From contig CM012955.1 in the NCBI GenBank assembly GCA_000181795.3, positions 7,183,343 through 7,236,559 on the forward strand: a stretch of DNA of 53,217 nt. Direction: 5' to 3'. Positions 1-14,200 of the stretch are shown here, in pieces (position 1 is the stretch's first letter; every line of letters begins with the position of its first letter). The position numbers and the translations under genes are program-made. A model generated the notes under the pieces. That model searched no databases. It saw only the letters and a program-made list of their open reading frames with translations, and was not told the DNA's origin. Source of the stretch: Trichinella spiralis. Taxonomy: Eukaryota; Nematoda; Enoplea; Trichinellida; Trichinellidae.

Positions 1-1609
1 AAAAGACAACAGCAAGTTTTCGAAATAACCCAAAAATAATACTTTTCATCGACACTATTCTCGATCTTTCGCTTACGATCACTCTCGGTTCACAAGAATA
101 GAGTAATTCTTAAAAGAAATGGCATACTTACTTCCGGCAACTGTAACTACAGAAATAAATGACGTGCAAGATCAAGAATAAATAATGATTCTGCAATATT
201 ATTAAGAACAGCACTTGGCTGTAGATTCAAAATTATCCGTTCCTATTTTCTGCGACATTTTTAACGTTTATTCTAGAAGGAAATGTAATTTTCATTTATA
301 AAATGCTTCCATCTAAATCATGTATATAATAATACCGCTTGGCTCGCAAATAGATTTACATACAATTCCTCGGTATAAACTACCGTCTGATGTACTGTGG
401 GTTGCTTTTGTGAATTGCCTATATTTGTATATGCATTTCTTTTCTAGAAACTAATAAAATTAATTCTTTTTCGATTAGTTCACATTTTTAATTTAATAAA
501 GAAACAAATAGCAATAAACTTTCAATTTTATGTTATAATCAGTGAAGTATTATTGTTGGTCAGTCTGAAGGGGAAAAAGCTGGAATGAAAAACTTCGAAT
601 TATTTTGCATTGAAACTTTTCGAACATTGCAATCGATCGATAAACAAAAATTGCAACACTTGCAATGAATAGGGAAAAATTGCGGCGGTTTCCATGGCAA
701 CTAGTGATAAGATGACGATGGTTTCAAACGCATGAAGCTCAAGCACTGCAATGGCTTTTTTTATATTCAATATAGAATTGAACAAAGTTTGAAACAAAAA
801 AAAATTAAAACTATCAAAATTCGAAAATAAAATTCAAATTAAACAAATACAATGCCAATTTTTATTGTGAATTTTATAAATGAAATTTTTATTTCCAACC
901 CAATAAAAGAAACAGCCAGACAACTTTTCAAGGTCATTTGAAATTCGATGAATATATTTAAAATTTATCAAATGAAAAAGCAACTGATCACAGCTTTGCA
1001 TGAAATTTTACAAATATCGTTGATGTATTTTTGAATTTTCCCAACAATGAACCGAATCGGAAATTTCAAATTTCCATACTCTACAATGGAAATTCAAACA
1101 ATGACAAGTGTAAACAGAAATTTGAAAAAAAGAATAATTCAAAAGTACATCAAGTAGAAATTAAATTGCAAATAATATGCAAAATATTCTTCAATTTCAA
1201 TTTATGCTGTTCTGAATAATATAGACGGATAGTGTGGACGTTGTTTGTTTGGCACATTCGGAACACCAAGTGGATAGATGTCCAGTGGTCAAGCGGTGCT
1301 TTTTTCTTTGTTTTATGGATGGCTTGCTTTGTAAAAAAAATGCATTGCTTTCTTGATCACAATAAATATACAGACATGTTTCAGCTTGTTCAATGTTTCA
1401 ATTTTAGTTGAAAACCAACGTAGAAAAAGAAAGAGATAAATAAAGCAGAATTTGGTTAATGATTTCCATGCACTTATTTAAAGTTTAAATTGTCAGAAAT
1501 GCAGATTTGAATTACATTTTGGAGTACTGATGGCGCGTTACTGGTTGATGATGTTCAATTTGGTGGCTTAGTGGCTTTTGGCTTAATTGATGCTGTTTTC
1601 TTGAAAATA
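1..1609. other. AT-rich flank, no gene seen
   Basis: Only short, low-complexity reading frames occur here on either strand. None has flanking splice sites, a recognisable domain or codon use like the genes further in. I see nothing functional that I can support. It is probably intergenic sequence beyond the 3' end of the talin gene, which is transcribed towards it. Confidence 0.5.
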
Positions 1610-1977
1610 TAGTCGAATTGTCGGCAGATTTGCTACAGCTTCCTTGCGAGTAACTTCCTGGGAAAAGCAGTAGTTGTTTTGGCTTCGGCAAAGTCTACTA
1701 GCTCGCCTTGTCTGTGATATGTGTGCTTATTTTATTCTGACGCAAACTCTGCTGAGTATCAGTAGTCGCTATGGCTGATAAACCTAAAGCGGCGGGAAAT
1801 GCACCTATTGTGCACTTGAAGACTATATACTGCGAACAGTATAAATCCCGTGGATCTCAGCAAAATGATGATGCACTTGGCCAAGTTGTGCACTTGTCCA
1901 TTATTTTACCATAATAATTAACTAGAGGGAATTTTGTTAGTTTACCAAAGTTTTGTGCACTTAACCAAGTTCGACTG
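1610..1977. mobile_element. pogo/Tigger-like miniature element
   Basis: The right end at 1955-1977, read inward on the minus strand, is CAGTCGAACTTGG, a typical pogo-superfamily terminus. The left end at 1610-1624 reads TAGTCGAATTGTCGG, an imperfect match. Both ends are flanked by TA (1608-1609 and 1978-1979), the target of pogo/Tigger elements. The motif GTGCACTT recurs three times (near 1810, 1888 and 1955), resembling subterminal transposase-binding repeats. A short plus-strand frame starting at 1770 (MADKPK...) may be a transposase N-terminal scrap, but no catalytic domain is present. At 368 bp it would be non-autonomous. The right end is convincing; the left end is inferred from the TA and a partial match. 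Confidence 0.45.
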
Positions 1978-1979
1978 TA

Positions 1980-2941
1980 ATTCAAAAATAGAAGTTTTAC
2001 ATGCAAGTGACAAGTAAAAGAAAAAGAAAAAACAATTAGTTTCGAATCTTGTATAATGTGAATGAACTGCATCAAATGAATAATTTTTATTCTCTTTTCC
2101 CGACTTTGTAAAGGAAAACCGTCTACTCCCGTCAAAATGTTGTCCGAAATGTTCAATTCAGGGTAGGTAAAAGAAAATGATATTTATATAAATGCACTTT
2201 ATTTGCAAAAATTTGGAAAACGTCGTAAAAAACTACGTACACTAACTATATCTATTCATATAGCTTTTTCTTTCATTGCAAATTTCAGAATGATATTAAA
2301 ATTTCAGTCATCAATCAAGTGCAAAAAAAAAAAAGAAAAAATTCGTGTTTGTTCTTCGTCCACGATGCACACAGCAGAAGTTGTTGAAAATGACTACGCT
2401 TAGAAAAATCATAGCAGACAGTCAGCCGAATGTACAAGAGAAGACAGACGCACGCAGATCCTCTTCGTCAGAAATATGAATAGGCAGAAGAGAAAAATGA
2501 TTTCGGTAAAATAAATTGTTTATTTTCGTTTGATCAATAAACTGTGATTGAAGTTACTGAATGCAAATATAAAAAAAGGCAGCAAGTTGGCAAATAAACA
2601 TGAAAAATAATGGATAATTAATTTAAAAGAAAAAAAATTGCCAGCCATTTTGCGAAGTGTGCAATTTTAGTATTTGGTAGATTTGTATTTTTGTTTTGTG
2701 TGCACTGAAACACTAATAAAAGGCAGCAAAAAGTTAGTAGGAAAAATACGTAATAAATAAAAATAATCTTGCGTGCTCATATGTGTATATATATGTATAT
2801 ATATGGAGATAGGGTAAAACTATAAAAGTCGAAATGAATAAAGAAGCCACTGACTGACTGGACACAGCAGTAGCGACACACAATATACGCTGGCCAGCAT
2901 AAAGTTTGGATTAAGCGTGGATTGAACCGGATGTTGGAAAA
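1980..2941 (-). other. talin 3' UTR and downstream flank
   Basis: This lies immediately downstream of the talin stop codon and has no open coding stretch of note. The first AATAAA on the minus strand after the stop is at 2519-2524, giving a predicted 3' UTR of about 420 bases. A homopurine-rich tract near 2320-2345 and short TA repeats near 2785-2805 are the only other structure. The end site is inferred from the hexamer alone. Confidence 0.4.
2519..2524 (-). terminator. candidate polyadenylation signal of talin
   Basis: TTTATT on the plus strand reads AATAAA on the minus strand. It is the first canonical hexamer after the talin stop at 2942, about 420 bases downstream. No transcript evidence is available. 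Confidence 0.35.
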
Positions 2942-3723
2942 TCAATAATCCGAGTAATACATCACTTCAGGTGAACCTTCATGACTGCTGCCCGTTGGTC
3001 GGTCTTTGTATTTCGCTTTCCTGATGGCTGCCAGTTTAACGCGAGCTTCTTCCAGTTCTCGTTCTTTCCGAAGGACTTCTTCCTGAGCATCGAGTACCTA
3101 TTCACAAAAAAAACAATAATTAATAAAAATAATATGCAACAAATATAAAAAATAAATATACTTGAGCGATTCCCGACACCATTCGCTGCGAAATGATCAA
3201 CGTCCGTTCGTCTTCGATTTCTATTGCTTGTCTTGCGGCTCGAACTAAATGTTCCGTGGCAGTTTTCACAGCATTCCCTGCAGCTTGCAGTCTGCGCATC
3301 ACTTTAGAATTCATGTCTGCTTTCACTTTGCAAGCGACCAGCAGGTGCGCCGTAGATGCAGCTACCTGGAACATGTGAACAGAGGATTTCGCACGCATGC
3401 TCGTACGTGTACATTTGCATAATAATTTATAAATTCAAATCAGAATTTACAGCAAAAAAATTAAAGAACAAAAAAAAACAAACAAACAAACATGAAATAA
3501 TAAATAAATACTTGTTTCGCGGCTGAAATTAGTTTCTCCTCCGTAGCATGGCCTTGAACAAGCGCGTTGGCAGATTCGCACAAAGAATGCGTAGCAGCGG
3601 CGACCATCCTCGCGGCCGAGATCAATCCTTCTGACCACTGGTAATCGTCTGTCTGCAATGTGGGTCTGGGATCGACCTTGAATAAAAACGATTAAAATAA
3701 ATAATCCAAATTAACAAATTCTT

Positions 3724-3754
<31 letters not shown>

Positions 3755-5236
3755 ATCAATAAATAATTATAATAATAATAATAATTGACAAAATCTAAGA
3801 GAAATATGTACTTTTATGAGATTGAACAATGTTTTTTTATATAATTTGAGAAAATTCTCAGCGCTTTTTTTATTTTTTTGGTTCATACCCTCCCTTGGGC
3901 AACGAGCTCGCGTTGCGCAGCCGATGCTGCTTTCACCAACGCCGTTACAGCCGTAGCAATCGATTTTGCCGCTTCCAAAATCTGTTCATCGAAATTCAAC
4001 GACTCGTTCGCTTCCTCAAGAATTTTTTTGAATTATTTTTTCTTTTTTGAATTAAATCACAATTCCATTTACTCGAGCCTGAGGGCGTGGTTTGAGCTGA
4101 GCCAGACGACGCGCTGCCGCTTCGATTGAACTGGCTGCACCGAGAAGCTCATTTTCAGCAATCACCGCCGGATCACTAGGATCCACCCAGTCACTGCCTT
4201 TCAACAGTTCAACTTGTGCAACCAAATCCGTCACCGCTTGTGCAATCAGACGAGAAGCTGGAGTCAACAGTTGTCTAAATTCATTTGTAGGCTTCTGTAA
4301 CACCTGAAAACAAACAAATGAACGGTGTGCATACTAACAGATTCGATTCAGTGATGATATTATATTTTATATTAAGGAAAAATTTTTTTGAAGTACAGTG
4401 GAACTCGGTTGTAACGATGTCTCGGCTACTTGGATATAAATTTTATCTTTGGTTGGTTCGGCTATGACCTATACACGAAAAACACTTTTTTGTAGCGATC
4501 ATAAAACTCGGATATAACGATAAAAATCAGTAACAATTGTGAGCGTTACTAATCTGCAGTAGTAGTAAATGACGTCACACAACTGTGGCTACGTAAACAC
4601 TGACAGACACATAACATAACTGACACGTAACAATTTTAAAAATTAAAGCCGATCAATTTGCTACAATGCTTGGTTATATACTGATTTTACGTGCACCATT
4701 CACTGAAGGGCTTGACCGATTTAAATCTAGGCATAACAGTTGCAGTGGACAACTGTGTGGCGAAGCAAGCTCTTCAAACGCTAAAAGCGTCGACGATTGG
4801 TTTAATAAATTCAGTGTGGCCTGCACTGAGGCAGCAGTCCAAAGCGGAGGGAAAGTATTTCTCAATTGGATGAAATTTCTCAACTTGACGACTATGCAGA
4901 TATAGGCGCTGCTGTTATTACGTCTAATGTACCAACATATGGATGACACAGTAAATGACATCCATTGCGCGAAACAACAAAACAATGACGACACTCTGAC
5001 ACGGATACAGCAACTGTTCAAATTATCCCGTTAAAAACGTACCCGGAATTAAATGGTTGACCGCAACCATCTCGAGCGAAATTTATCGAAGCTACGGAAA
5101 GTGCTGACGATGGAATTTTCAAAGCTGTTGTCTATCTCTGTTGTCAGACAATTCGTGAAAGATCACAGACCGAAATTGAAATTGACAACGTTGAAAGAAT
5201 TTTTCAGCATAAGTGAAGTTCTTCAATAAACTTAAC

Positions 5237-5275
<39 letters not shown>

Positions 5276-8200
5276 CAATAAACTTAGTCTACATGTATGA
5301 AAACTCGGTTATAACAATCAAAATAATCTACCCCCAATGCCCATCTCATTACGACCGAGTTCCACTGTGTAAAGTGAATTAAACTAAATAAACATATAAA
5401 TAATCGCACCGTATTCAAAGCTTGTAACAATTCTCGAACTTTGATTGCTACATCTCGTCCTGCATCCAAACAACGATAACGAGCGTCTGGTGTTTCAGCC
5501 CAAAATGCTACGGCCTAAACAATTTACATTATATATACATGGTACGCAATTTCAAAATAGTCGGGTAAGTTCGGTTGATGATTGCATTGAAAATAAAATT
5601 GTAATCACACACTCGACAACTGTTAAGCAGATCTGACACAACGCGTCTGGACATGTTAGCAGCAGCAATAACATCATCCTGTTGACAAGACTGACCAGCG
5701 GCAACCGCTTTAGCAGTCGCATCTGTAATTGGTTTGGTCACACGAATCAACTCTTCCGGTTTGGCTTCTCTAGTCGGTTGTTCAGATGAATCGTATGCCT
5801 AGAAAAAGCAGCATATAAATAATAATTAAACATTCTACTGTTTATCTATACTCGTATTTCTTGACCAATCGCTTCAATAGCCGCTTCTAATGCTCTAGTG
5901 CCACGCTGGTGTTCATCTTCGACTGTTTTCACTGTTTTCAACAAACTGGTCACATTGGTTACCATTACCTGGAATAATTGAAACCAATCAAAAATATTTT
6001 CAAAAATTCAAAAAACTCTCGCTTGTATACTTTTGCCGCTTCTTTCAAACTGTTCATTGCTGGGTCGTTGAAACTTTTGCCAGACGCACTTTTTGTCGCC
6101 TGTATCAAATGAGACAACGCCGCAGCCACATCTTTCACTGCGTTGATCACCAACACCTAAATGAAATAAATAAATGTATGGGATTGAAAAACAAACAAAC
6201 AAAGTAGATTTTATTTTAAAAAATTATTAAATTGAAAAAATTTTTAGTGCATTATTTTTTACATTAGTTGTATGTATATTTTATTCTAATTTTACCCATC
6301 CACCCTTACTCTTCACACACACACACACGCACATATAAATATATTAGCGCAGTTAAATGGCAATTCAACAGAAACAAAAAATTACAACTAAAAATCGGAC
6401 ATCACTGACCAACCGACCAACCAACTGAACCAACCAATCACCTTTTTTCTCCTATTTTTCACATCCTTTTCCTTTTTTTTTAAATTAATCATTCCCATTA
6501 TAAATATTGAATAGGTTGAACAAGAAATAAAAATGTCCAATTTCTAAACAATTAACGCACGGTAGAATTTTGATAATCTCCAAGAAAAAAAAGTAACAAA
6601 TAAATTAATAATAACAATCAAACTAAAAATTGTCCAGAATGTAGCAGTTTTCTTTATACGAATAAGTAAGTTTCTATTTCCAAAATCCAAAAAAAAAACA
6701 AAAAAACAAACAAACCTGGGCTTCAGAATTCGAGGAAGTCAGAGCCGCGGCACCAGATTTGACCACTTCTGATAGTTGAACAATCGTGCGCACCGCATTT
6801 TGCGCAGCCACGGCCAACTGTTCTTGGCTTGAAGCAGCGCCGGATACCAATGCTTTCGTATCTTCGACCAACGCTTTCGCTGTTCTCAGTATTGCTTCCC
6901 GATGATCTGAGAAAACCTAGAACAAAAAAAGAAGAAAAATAACGAAATACAACAGCAAATAAATAAATAAATTCAAATCATTGTACAATACAAGCATACT
7001 ACTACTACTACTACTACTACATACTTCGCCCTCGCGTTCAGGATTCAATGTGCCAGCGGTAGCAAACATGATCGTCGTATCCAAATCGCCAATTATACCG
7101 CTGACTGTAGAAGCTGCATTGATGCAAGCTTGTGTGCCACGAGCGCCGAATCGCAAAGCCGCCAAAACCATCGCCACTTCCTCTATCGTACGTCGGGCAC
7201 TGTAGGCCAAATCTTGTTTCGAGAAATGGTCCTGCGGGTTGGCACGACATGCGCCGGCATGTTTGATCAATTCAATGCAAGCCGTACCCAGCTCTTGCAC
7301 ACTGACGCGAATCTTCTGACCAACCTGAAAATAAACGCATAAGATTTTAAATATTCGAAAGAGAAAAAAAAGTATAATAAATAATTATTAATTCATTCTC
7401 AGAACGAGCCAAACCTCAGACGAACTAGCCGCAGCGCATGCACCGCGAGCGTCGTTAGCTAGCATGCAGTAATTTTTTGTCAATTCCGTTGCTAGAGCGC
7501 CAATTTCTTCTACATTCGAATACGACTTAGCGACCATCTCTTGCGCCAGATCGACGATCAGTTTGCAATAGTGGATCATTCGGGTCTGGTAATCAGCATA
7601 ATCGCCCACTTCTTGTACAAACTCTTCATCTGTCTGCACAATGACAAATTTTATTTATTGATCATCTTATCTACTCTGCTACTACCGGCTGTTTGCAATC
7701 AATAACAAACAAACACCCTACCAAAGATATTGCTTTGCGAATTTCATCCAGCAATGTCGATACACTGCCGGCTTCAGATATAGCTTCACTGACCGTTTGA
7801 AGCAATTCGCCAACTGATTCTACCAAACTCTGACCACTTTCATCAACGCCAGATTGAAATTCTTTTGCCTAAAGTTTTCAGTCCATTATCAAAAAAAAAA
7901 ATAATTTATTAATTAAAATTTATATACCTATGATATGTACAGATTAAAAACACGTACATTACATACATACATAGATAAGTTTCTTTTATCATTATACATT
8001 ATTATGAAAAAATTGTAATACTATTGTTTTTTCATTCATTGAAATAAACTTCTTTTCTTATTGCCATTTGCAAAATAAAAAAAAAAAACAATTCTAGTTC
8101 GTTGCTAACCTTAGGATTGCCGGCAGCATCTTTAGTGGAGTAGAGCAACTGCAACTGACATTCGAGCACTGTTTTACACTGATCAAGTAAAGCTATCTGA

Positions 8201-11200
8201 CGCCTGGAATTGATGCTCAAAGAAGCTGCACCAATGCAAGCGTTGGTCAGCGGTTCAAAGTAGGCAACGATATCTCGCATCTAGATACAATATATATATA
8301 TATATATATATAACAGGAAACAAATAAATTCTGGATAACATACTGCAGTAAAAGAAAATTATCAACTGAATAATAATATCATAAAAAGACAAAATAAAAT
8401 AAAAAGAGGTATATTATTATTTTACCCGATGACCAATATTTTCAGCTTCTCGTTTTGCCGCATTCTGTACTCCAGGTATACGGTCCAAAATTTGACGGCT
8501 GTTGTTATCGATCAATTCATAAAAAGCCTGGAAAAATCAAAATTACAACTTGATTGCAATATTGACAAGAGCACAGATATCCCATCCATTATTAACAAAC
8601 CTGTTCAGTGTTCTCACTACTATGCTCCAAAGATTGGTTGATCGCTGCCAAGGACGCTTGATCCAACAAATGAATCAACGATGTAATCTGTTCAATGGCT
8701 CGATCACATTCACTCTGACCAGGTGCGCGTTCGCTAAACAAATATAAATAGATAAACAAACAAACAAACAAACAAACAAATAAATAAATAAAAACAATCA
8801 CTTATACCGTATTGCTGAAATGAGACCTTTAATACTGTCGGAGACATTTTTCGAACAAGTGCCAAGAAGTTGCCAGGCTGGAGGATCTTTGGCATTCAAC
8901 GCCAGCAGTTTGGACGTCTGAATCATCTCAATGGAACCGTCGACCATTAGCCTGCCGGCGTCGACGATCGGCTTCTGAGCCCGACGTCCAGCTTCGGCAA
9001 TTTTGGTCGGCAAGCCTGCAAATTCTGGTGACATGACAAACGCGGACAAATTGTCCAACGACGACAACAACGGTTGCGTGCAACGGCTGCACTCGGTCAA
9101 ATTGTTCTCGTTGAAATCATGATCCAACACCTGAAACGATGAAAATAAGCAACTGTTCAATTAATTAATTAGCCTCACTTTGATCGCTTTGATCAAATTG
9201 GCCGTCGAGCCGGCAACATCGCGGGCGTAGTTGATAAAATGACGCTTGGCACCAGAGTCGGACGTTTGGCTGGACGCATCGCGACAAATATTCGCCAACA
9301 GCGTGGTCTGTTTGGCGATCACTGTGGCCGCTTCCAATATCTGCGCCTGGTTCAACTTGCAAGAGCTGATCTTGTGACACGCCTCAGCCACAGCCTGGGT
9401 GCTTTCGTTGAATCTGTTCAAATCGACCACAGCCGGATGCCCAGGTATGCTGCTCAAATCGGCCACACCGACGAGGTACGCTGCCTGCAGTAATATAAAA
9501 TTGCCCATGCGTGCACAACTTGTCAACAGAAAAAACAAAAAAAAAAGAAAATCACCTGAGCGGCAGTTTCGCCTAGACCGCAGACTGCATCGCTGACTGC
9601 CCGAACTGATTCGCAAAACTGTACCAAATCACCTTGCTTCGCATGATGCGTTATGCCGGACATTCCTTCGCCCAGATTCTGAAATGGAAAACAAAGCATA
9701 AGAAGAAGAAAAAAGTCAATTCTCACACAACACATTGAAAATATGGAAAAAATAAACTAAATAAAATAATGAATGTACCTTGGAATATTCAGTTACCATG
9801 TCGAAACATTCAAAATAAGATAAGCTGTTGATCGTTTGATTGGGATAATCGAGCAAATTGTATACGGCCTGTACAGGATATGCAGAAAAATATCGATTAT
9901 TAGTTGATTGAATAAAAGAGAAAGAGAACAAAAAACATGTATGTATATATATATATATGTGTGTATGGGAAAAAATCAATCCTGAACAACACCGAGTGTG
10001 CTATGTGTTGTTACTGTGGACGCACGCACTTGCATATTCCTTATTGCATTGTCGCATTCTTTCTGCCAAGGTGCACCGCTGGTGTAGACGTCGACCAAAC
10101 GATTGATACTGTCGGTGAGCGATCTTGAAAGAAAAAGAACAAAACACGAGACGAATGTTAGAATAAAGACAAACAACATTTAAAAAAAATACAAAGTTGA
10201 ACAAGTGTGCACTTGTTGTGTACCTGGCAGCGAAGGTCAACTGCTGCTTGGCGTTGGCAGCATTCGGATTGACGCCGTACGCTTTGACGGCTAACAGCAG
10301 TCGAATCGCTTGGTCGACCACCACGCGCAACACTTGTAACATTTGCTCACGCAAAGTCGGATCCGAACAATGATGGATCAGTTCCATGGCGACGGTCACC
10401 AGTCGCCTCAGGCAAGACAAAAACTCGTCCGACACGCCGCCAAGATGAGGCTGTTGTCGTATCGTGGCGCTGACCAGACGATTGGTCACCTCAGTCAACA
10501 TACTGGCACAGCGATGCAAGTCGTCCTGAACTTCGGCGGAACTGCGCACGCTTGGAGTTAGCTGAAAATGGAAAACCCCTTCTCCACCAAGAAACATTCT
10601 ACTCCACACCAGCCACACCCACACTCACCTTGTCGAGTGATATCATTTCCAATAAAGAAGTAACGCCGCGCACAGCGCTGTCCACATCCTGCTGTCCTGG
10701 CAAACAATTGACACAGCTATTCAAGCTATACGTCAACGCTTTGGCAATCTTCAAAATTTAAAACATTCAATTTATATCAATCAATCAATCGAAGAAGAAG
10801 ATGAAAAATAACAACTACAACAAGTAGTCAAACAAACTACCTGAGCTAAACGTTGCTGATTGTCCGGCTCAGTGGGATGTTCCAAGCAGCGTTGAATTTC
10901 TTCAAGAAGCAATAAAACCTTGTCCAACACTGTACGACACACATCAACCAGTCTGTGACCATCCACGTCTGGCATGTTGGCGCAAACCATTCTAGCGGAG
11001 TGGACCAACTGCCTCAAACTTCCAGTCACTTCACTAGCACTCGAATTCACATACTGCTGATCACCCTATATGGTATATATTTATTTATTTACTTTAAAAA
11101 TTCTCTCAATTAAATTAAAAAAAAACATTCTAACAACAACAATATTTTCAAATATACCTGCGCTCCAGCAGAAAGTAGCTGCGCAATTGAAGAGCCAACA

Positions 11201-14200
11201 ACTTTTGTAGAAGACGTTAATCGAGTGGCGGCAAATTCAGGCTAATAAAAATTGAAATAAATGCAAAAAAAAGAAAGAAAGAAAGAAAGAATAAACAAAA
11301 CAGTTTCAGGCAAAAGTTTAAATAGATATTTTAAAAAAAATCATATTCAATCAGTCAGTATTCGGGGTGGGAGGGGGAAAGAAAATGTTACCGTTTCTCC
11401 AGGTGATGGACGAAGCAAATTCTGCGAATGCAATTCACGAATTTCGACAAGTTCTTCGTTCAAATGGCGAACAATTTCTATCGCACTTGCCAAATCCACT
11501 CCGCCGAACATATTCTGCGCCTGAAAGATAAAATAAACAAACAAACAAACAAACAAACAAACATGCAGTGTATACCTTCGTGACGGCTACCCTGAGTTCA
11601 GCAAGAGCTTCAGCGAGAGTTTTGGTGGATGAGCTAAGCTGCATGCTTGCTGAAGGTTCGCTTATGTTCACCATCGACGAACGGCAATTGTTCACCAAAC
11701 GACCACAAGGAAGTAACACTTCTTGACAAACGGACAACAATTCCAGCTGGTATGTTCGGTCATTTGGTTGACTTTGGCAGTGTTTCAATGCTGTCATCAG
11801 AGGATTTACAATCTGAAAAATGACAAAAGATAAAATAAATAAATAAATAAATAAATGATGAAAAAAAGAAACCAACCCAACCCATCCACAAGAAATTTAC
11901 CTCAGAAACTTGAGTGCAATTTTGCGCAAGAGATTCGCGACTCTGGGCATTCGTGTTAAACGAGTCGCATACTTGAACGGCGGTGAGCACCTGAGTGGCG
12001 CTGGAGACGGTCTGCTTGGCCGCCTGTTCGAGAGCGTGGACAACTTGGCGACGTAGTTGAGCCTCGGCCGCCTCGGTGGTCGCCGTTCGGACATCCTCGG
12101 CGGCGGCTTTCAAAGCTACCTGGTGAGAGACGTTGTCCGGCACGCCGGCACAAGCTTTGGCGGCTTCAATCATGCGAGTGGTGGCGTCGGCGAGACGCTT
12201 TGCCGCAGTAAGCAGATGCTCCTTTTCCGATTGCACGTCCGCCTCGCCGCGGATGTGAGTCACCTGAACACAATCGAGAATTGAATGTCCACAGTCGAAA
12301 ATGCAAAATAAATAACGCCAATTTCCTACCAGATGAGTAGTAGCTTCGGCGAGAACTTTCGCTTGGCGTATCATTTCATTCGCAGATCCTGTGTAAGAGA
12401 TCAATTTGTCCGTTGTGGTGATAATCTTGTCCAATTCTTTGCCGTGTTCAGTAGCCTGCGCTCGTTCCGGGCCTGTTTTGATGTGATTCAGCAAATCGGT
12501 CAGAGCACGTGATACTTGGCTGGCCGCGTCTTTCAAATCGTGAACAGATTTTTCGTCTTTGCAAGAAAGCTGATTCGACAAACAAACAAACAAATAAACA
12601 AAATCCAAAAGCAAGTATGGAAAAAGCGAAAATTGTTCAGCTACTGCTACAACAGCACACAGACTCACTTCAGCATCTTTGAGCAACTGTTCCACAGCAC
12701 GGGCGACTTGCTTGGCCGCCTCGGTCAGCTGCTCTTGACAAGCCGGGCTTTCGATGGTCGGTGCAACGACACGCGCGCACGCCACCAACTGCGACGTGGC
12801 AAAAGCGCACTGCGTCGCCGAGTGGATAACTTTATCCTGAAGCGGTTGCTGGTCGCATTTGCTGCTCACCGCTTTCGCTTTCAAAACCAAATGTGCAGTG
12901 CCAGTAGCGACATTCTTCGCCAACTGCACCAAAATATCCTAATATATTGAAAATACAAAAAAAATAAATAAATAAACACTCCCGTTTCATTTAACAAGTG
13001 CGCTGTTCTTTTATATCATACTTGAAAATCTCTCGCCGTATCGTCAGGTTGTTCAATTGTCTGAATCATCGCGTGGCTGAAATCGCCCACACGACCAGCA
13101 GCTGCTAGAAACAGTTTGCCGTGGGAAAAAAATTACAAAAATAAAACAACAAATCTACTATTCATTGCGAATAAACTGAATCACCTGATGCTTGTCAGGA
13201 CTGACGGAACCCAACATGTCGGTAATTGCTCTGCANNNNNNNNNNCCTTCGTGACGGCTAACCTTGAGTTCAGCAAGAGCTCAGCGAGAGTTATGGTGGA
13301 TGAGCTAAGCTGCATGCTTGCTGAAGGTTTCGGCTTATGTTCACCATTGACGAACGGCAATTGTTCACCAAACGACCACAAGGAAGTAACACTTCTTGAC
13401 AAACGGACAACAATTCCAGCTGGTATGTTCGGTCATTTGGTTGACTTTGGCAGTGTTTCAATGCTGTCATCAGAGGATTTACAATCTGAAAAATGACAAA
13501 AGATAAAATAAATAAATAAATAAATAAATGATGAAAAAAAGAAACCAACCCAACCCATCCACAAGAAATTTACCTCAGAAACTTGAGTGCAATTTTGCGC
13601 AAGAGATTCGCGACTCTGGGCATTCGTGTTAAACGAGTCGCATACTTGAACGGCGGTGAGCACCTGAGTGGCGCTGGAGACGGTCTGCTTGGCCGCCTGT
13701 TCGAGAGCGTGGACAACTTGGCGACGTAGTTGAGCCTCGGCCGCCTCGGTGGTCGCCGTTCGGACATCCTCGGCGGCGGCTTTCAAAGCTACCTGGTGAG
13801 AGACGTTGTCCGGCACGCCGGCACAAGCTTTGGCCGCTTCAATCATGCGAGTGGTGGCGTCGGCGAGACGCTTTGCCGCAGTAAGCAGATGCTCCTTTTC
13901 CGATTGCACGTCCGCCTCGCCGCGGATGTGAGTCACCTGAACACAATCGAGAATTGAATGTCCACAGTCGAAAATGCAAAATAAATAACGCCAATTTCCT
14001 ACCAGATGAGTAGTAGCTTCGGCGAGAACTTTCGCTTGGCGTATCATTTCATTCGCAGATCCTGTGTAAGAGATCAATTTGTCCGTTGTGGTGATAATCT
14101 TGTCCAATTCTTTGCCGTGTTCAGTAGCCTGCGCTCGTTCCGGGCCTGTTTTGATGTGATTCAGCAAATCGGTCAGAGCACGTGATACTTGGCTGGCCGC

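Noticed and set aside
9161-9616. 151-codon minus-strand frame with an extra N-terminal part
   Set aside because: Only 9179-9484 is talin exon; the frame merely runs into flanking introns, as do many other frames within the talin gene.
3190-12950. Many plus-strand frames opposite talin
   Set aside because: Alanine-rich talin helices leave the antisense strand open; none has independent support.
13116-13496. 126-codon plus-strand frame crossing the N gap
   Set aside because: Antisense shadow of talin exons joined through the gap.
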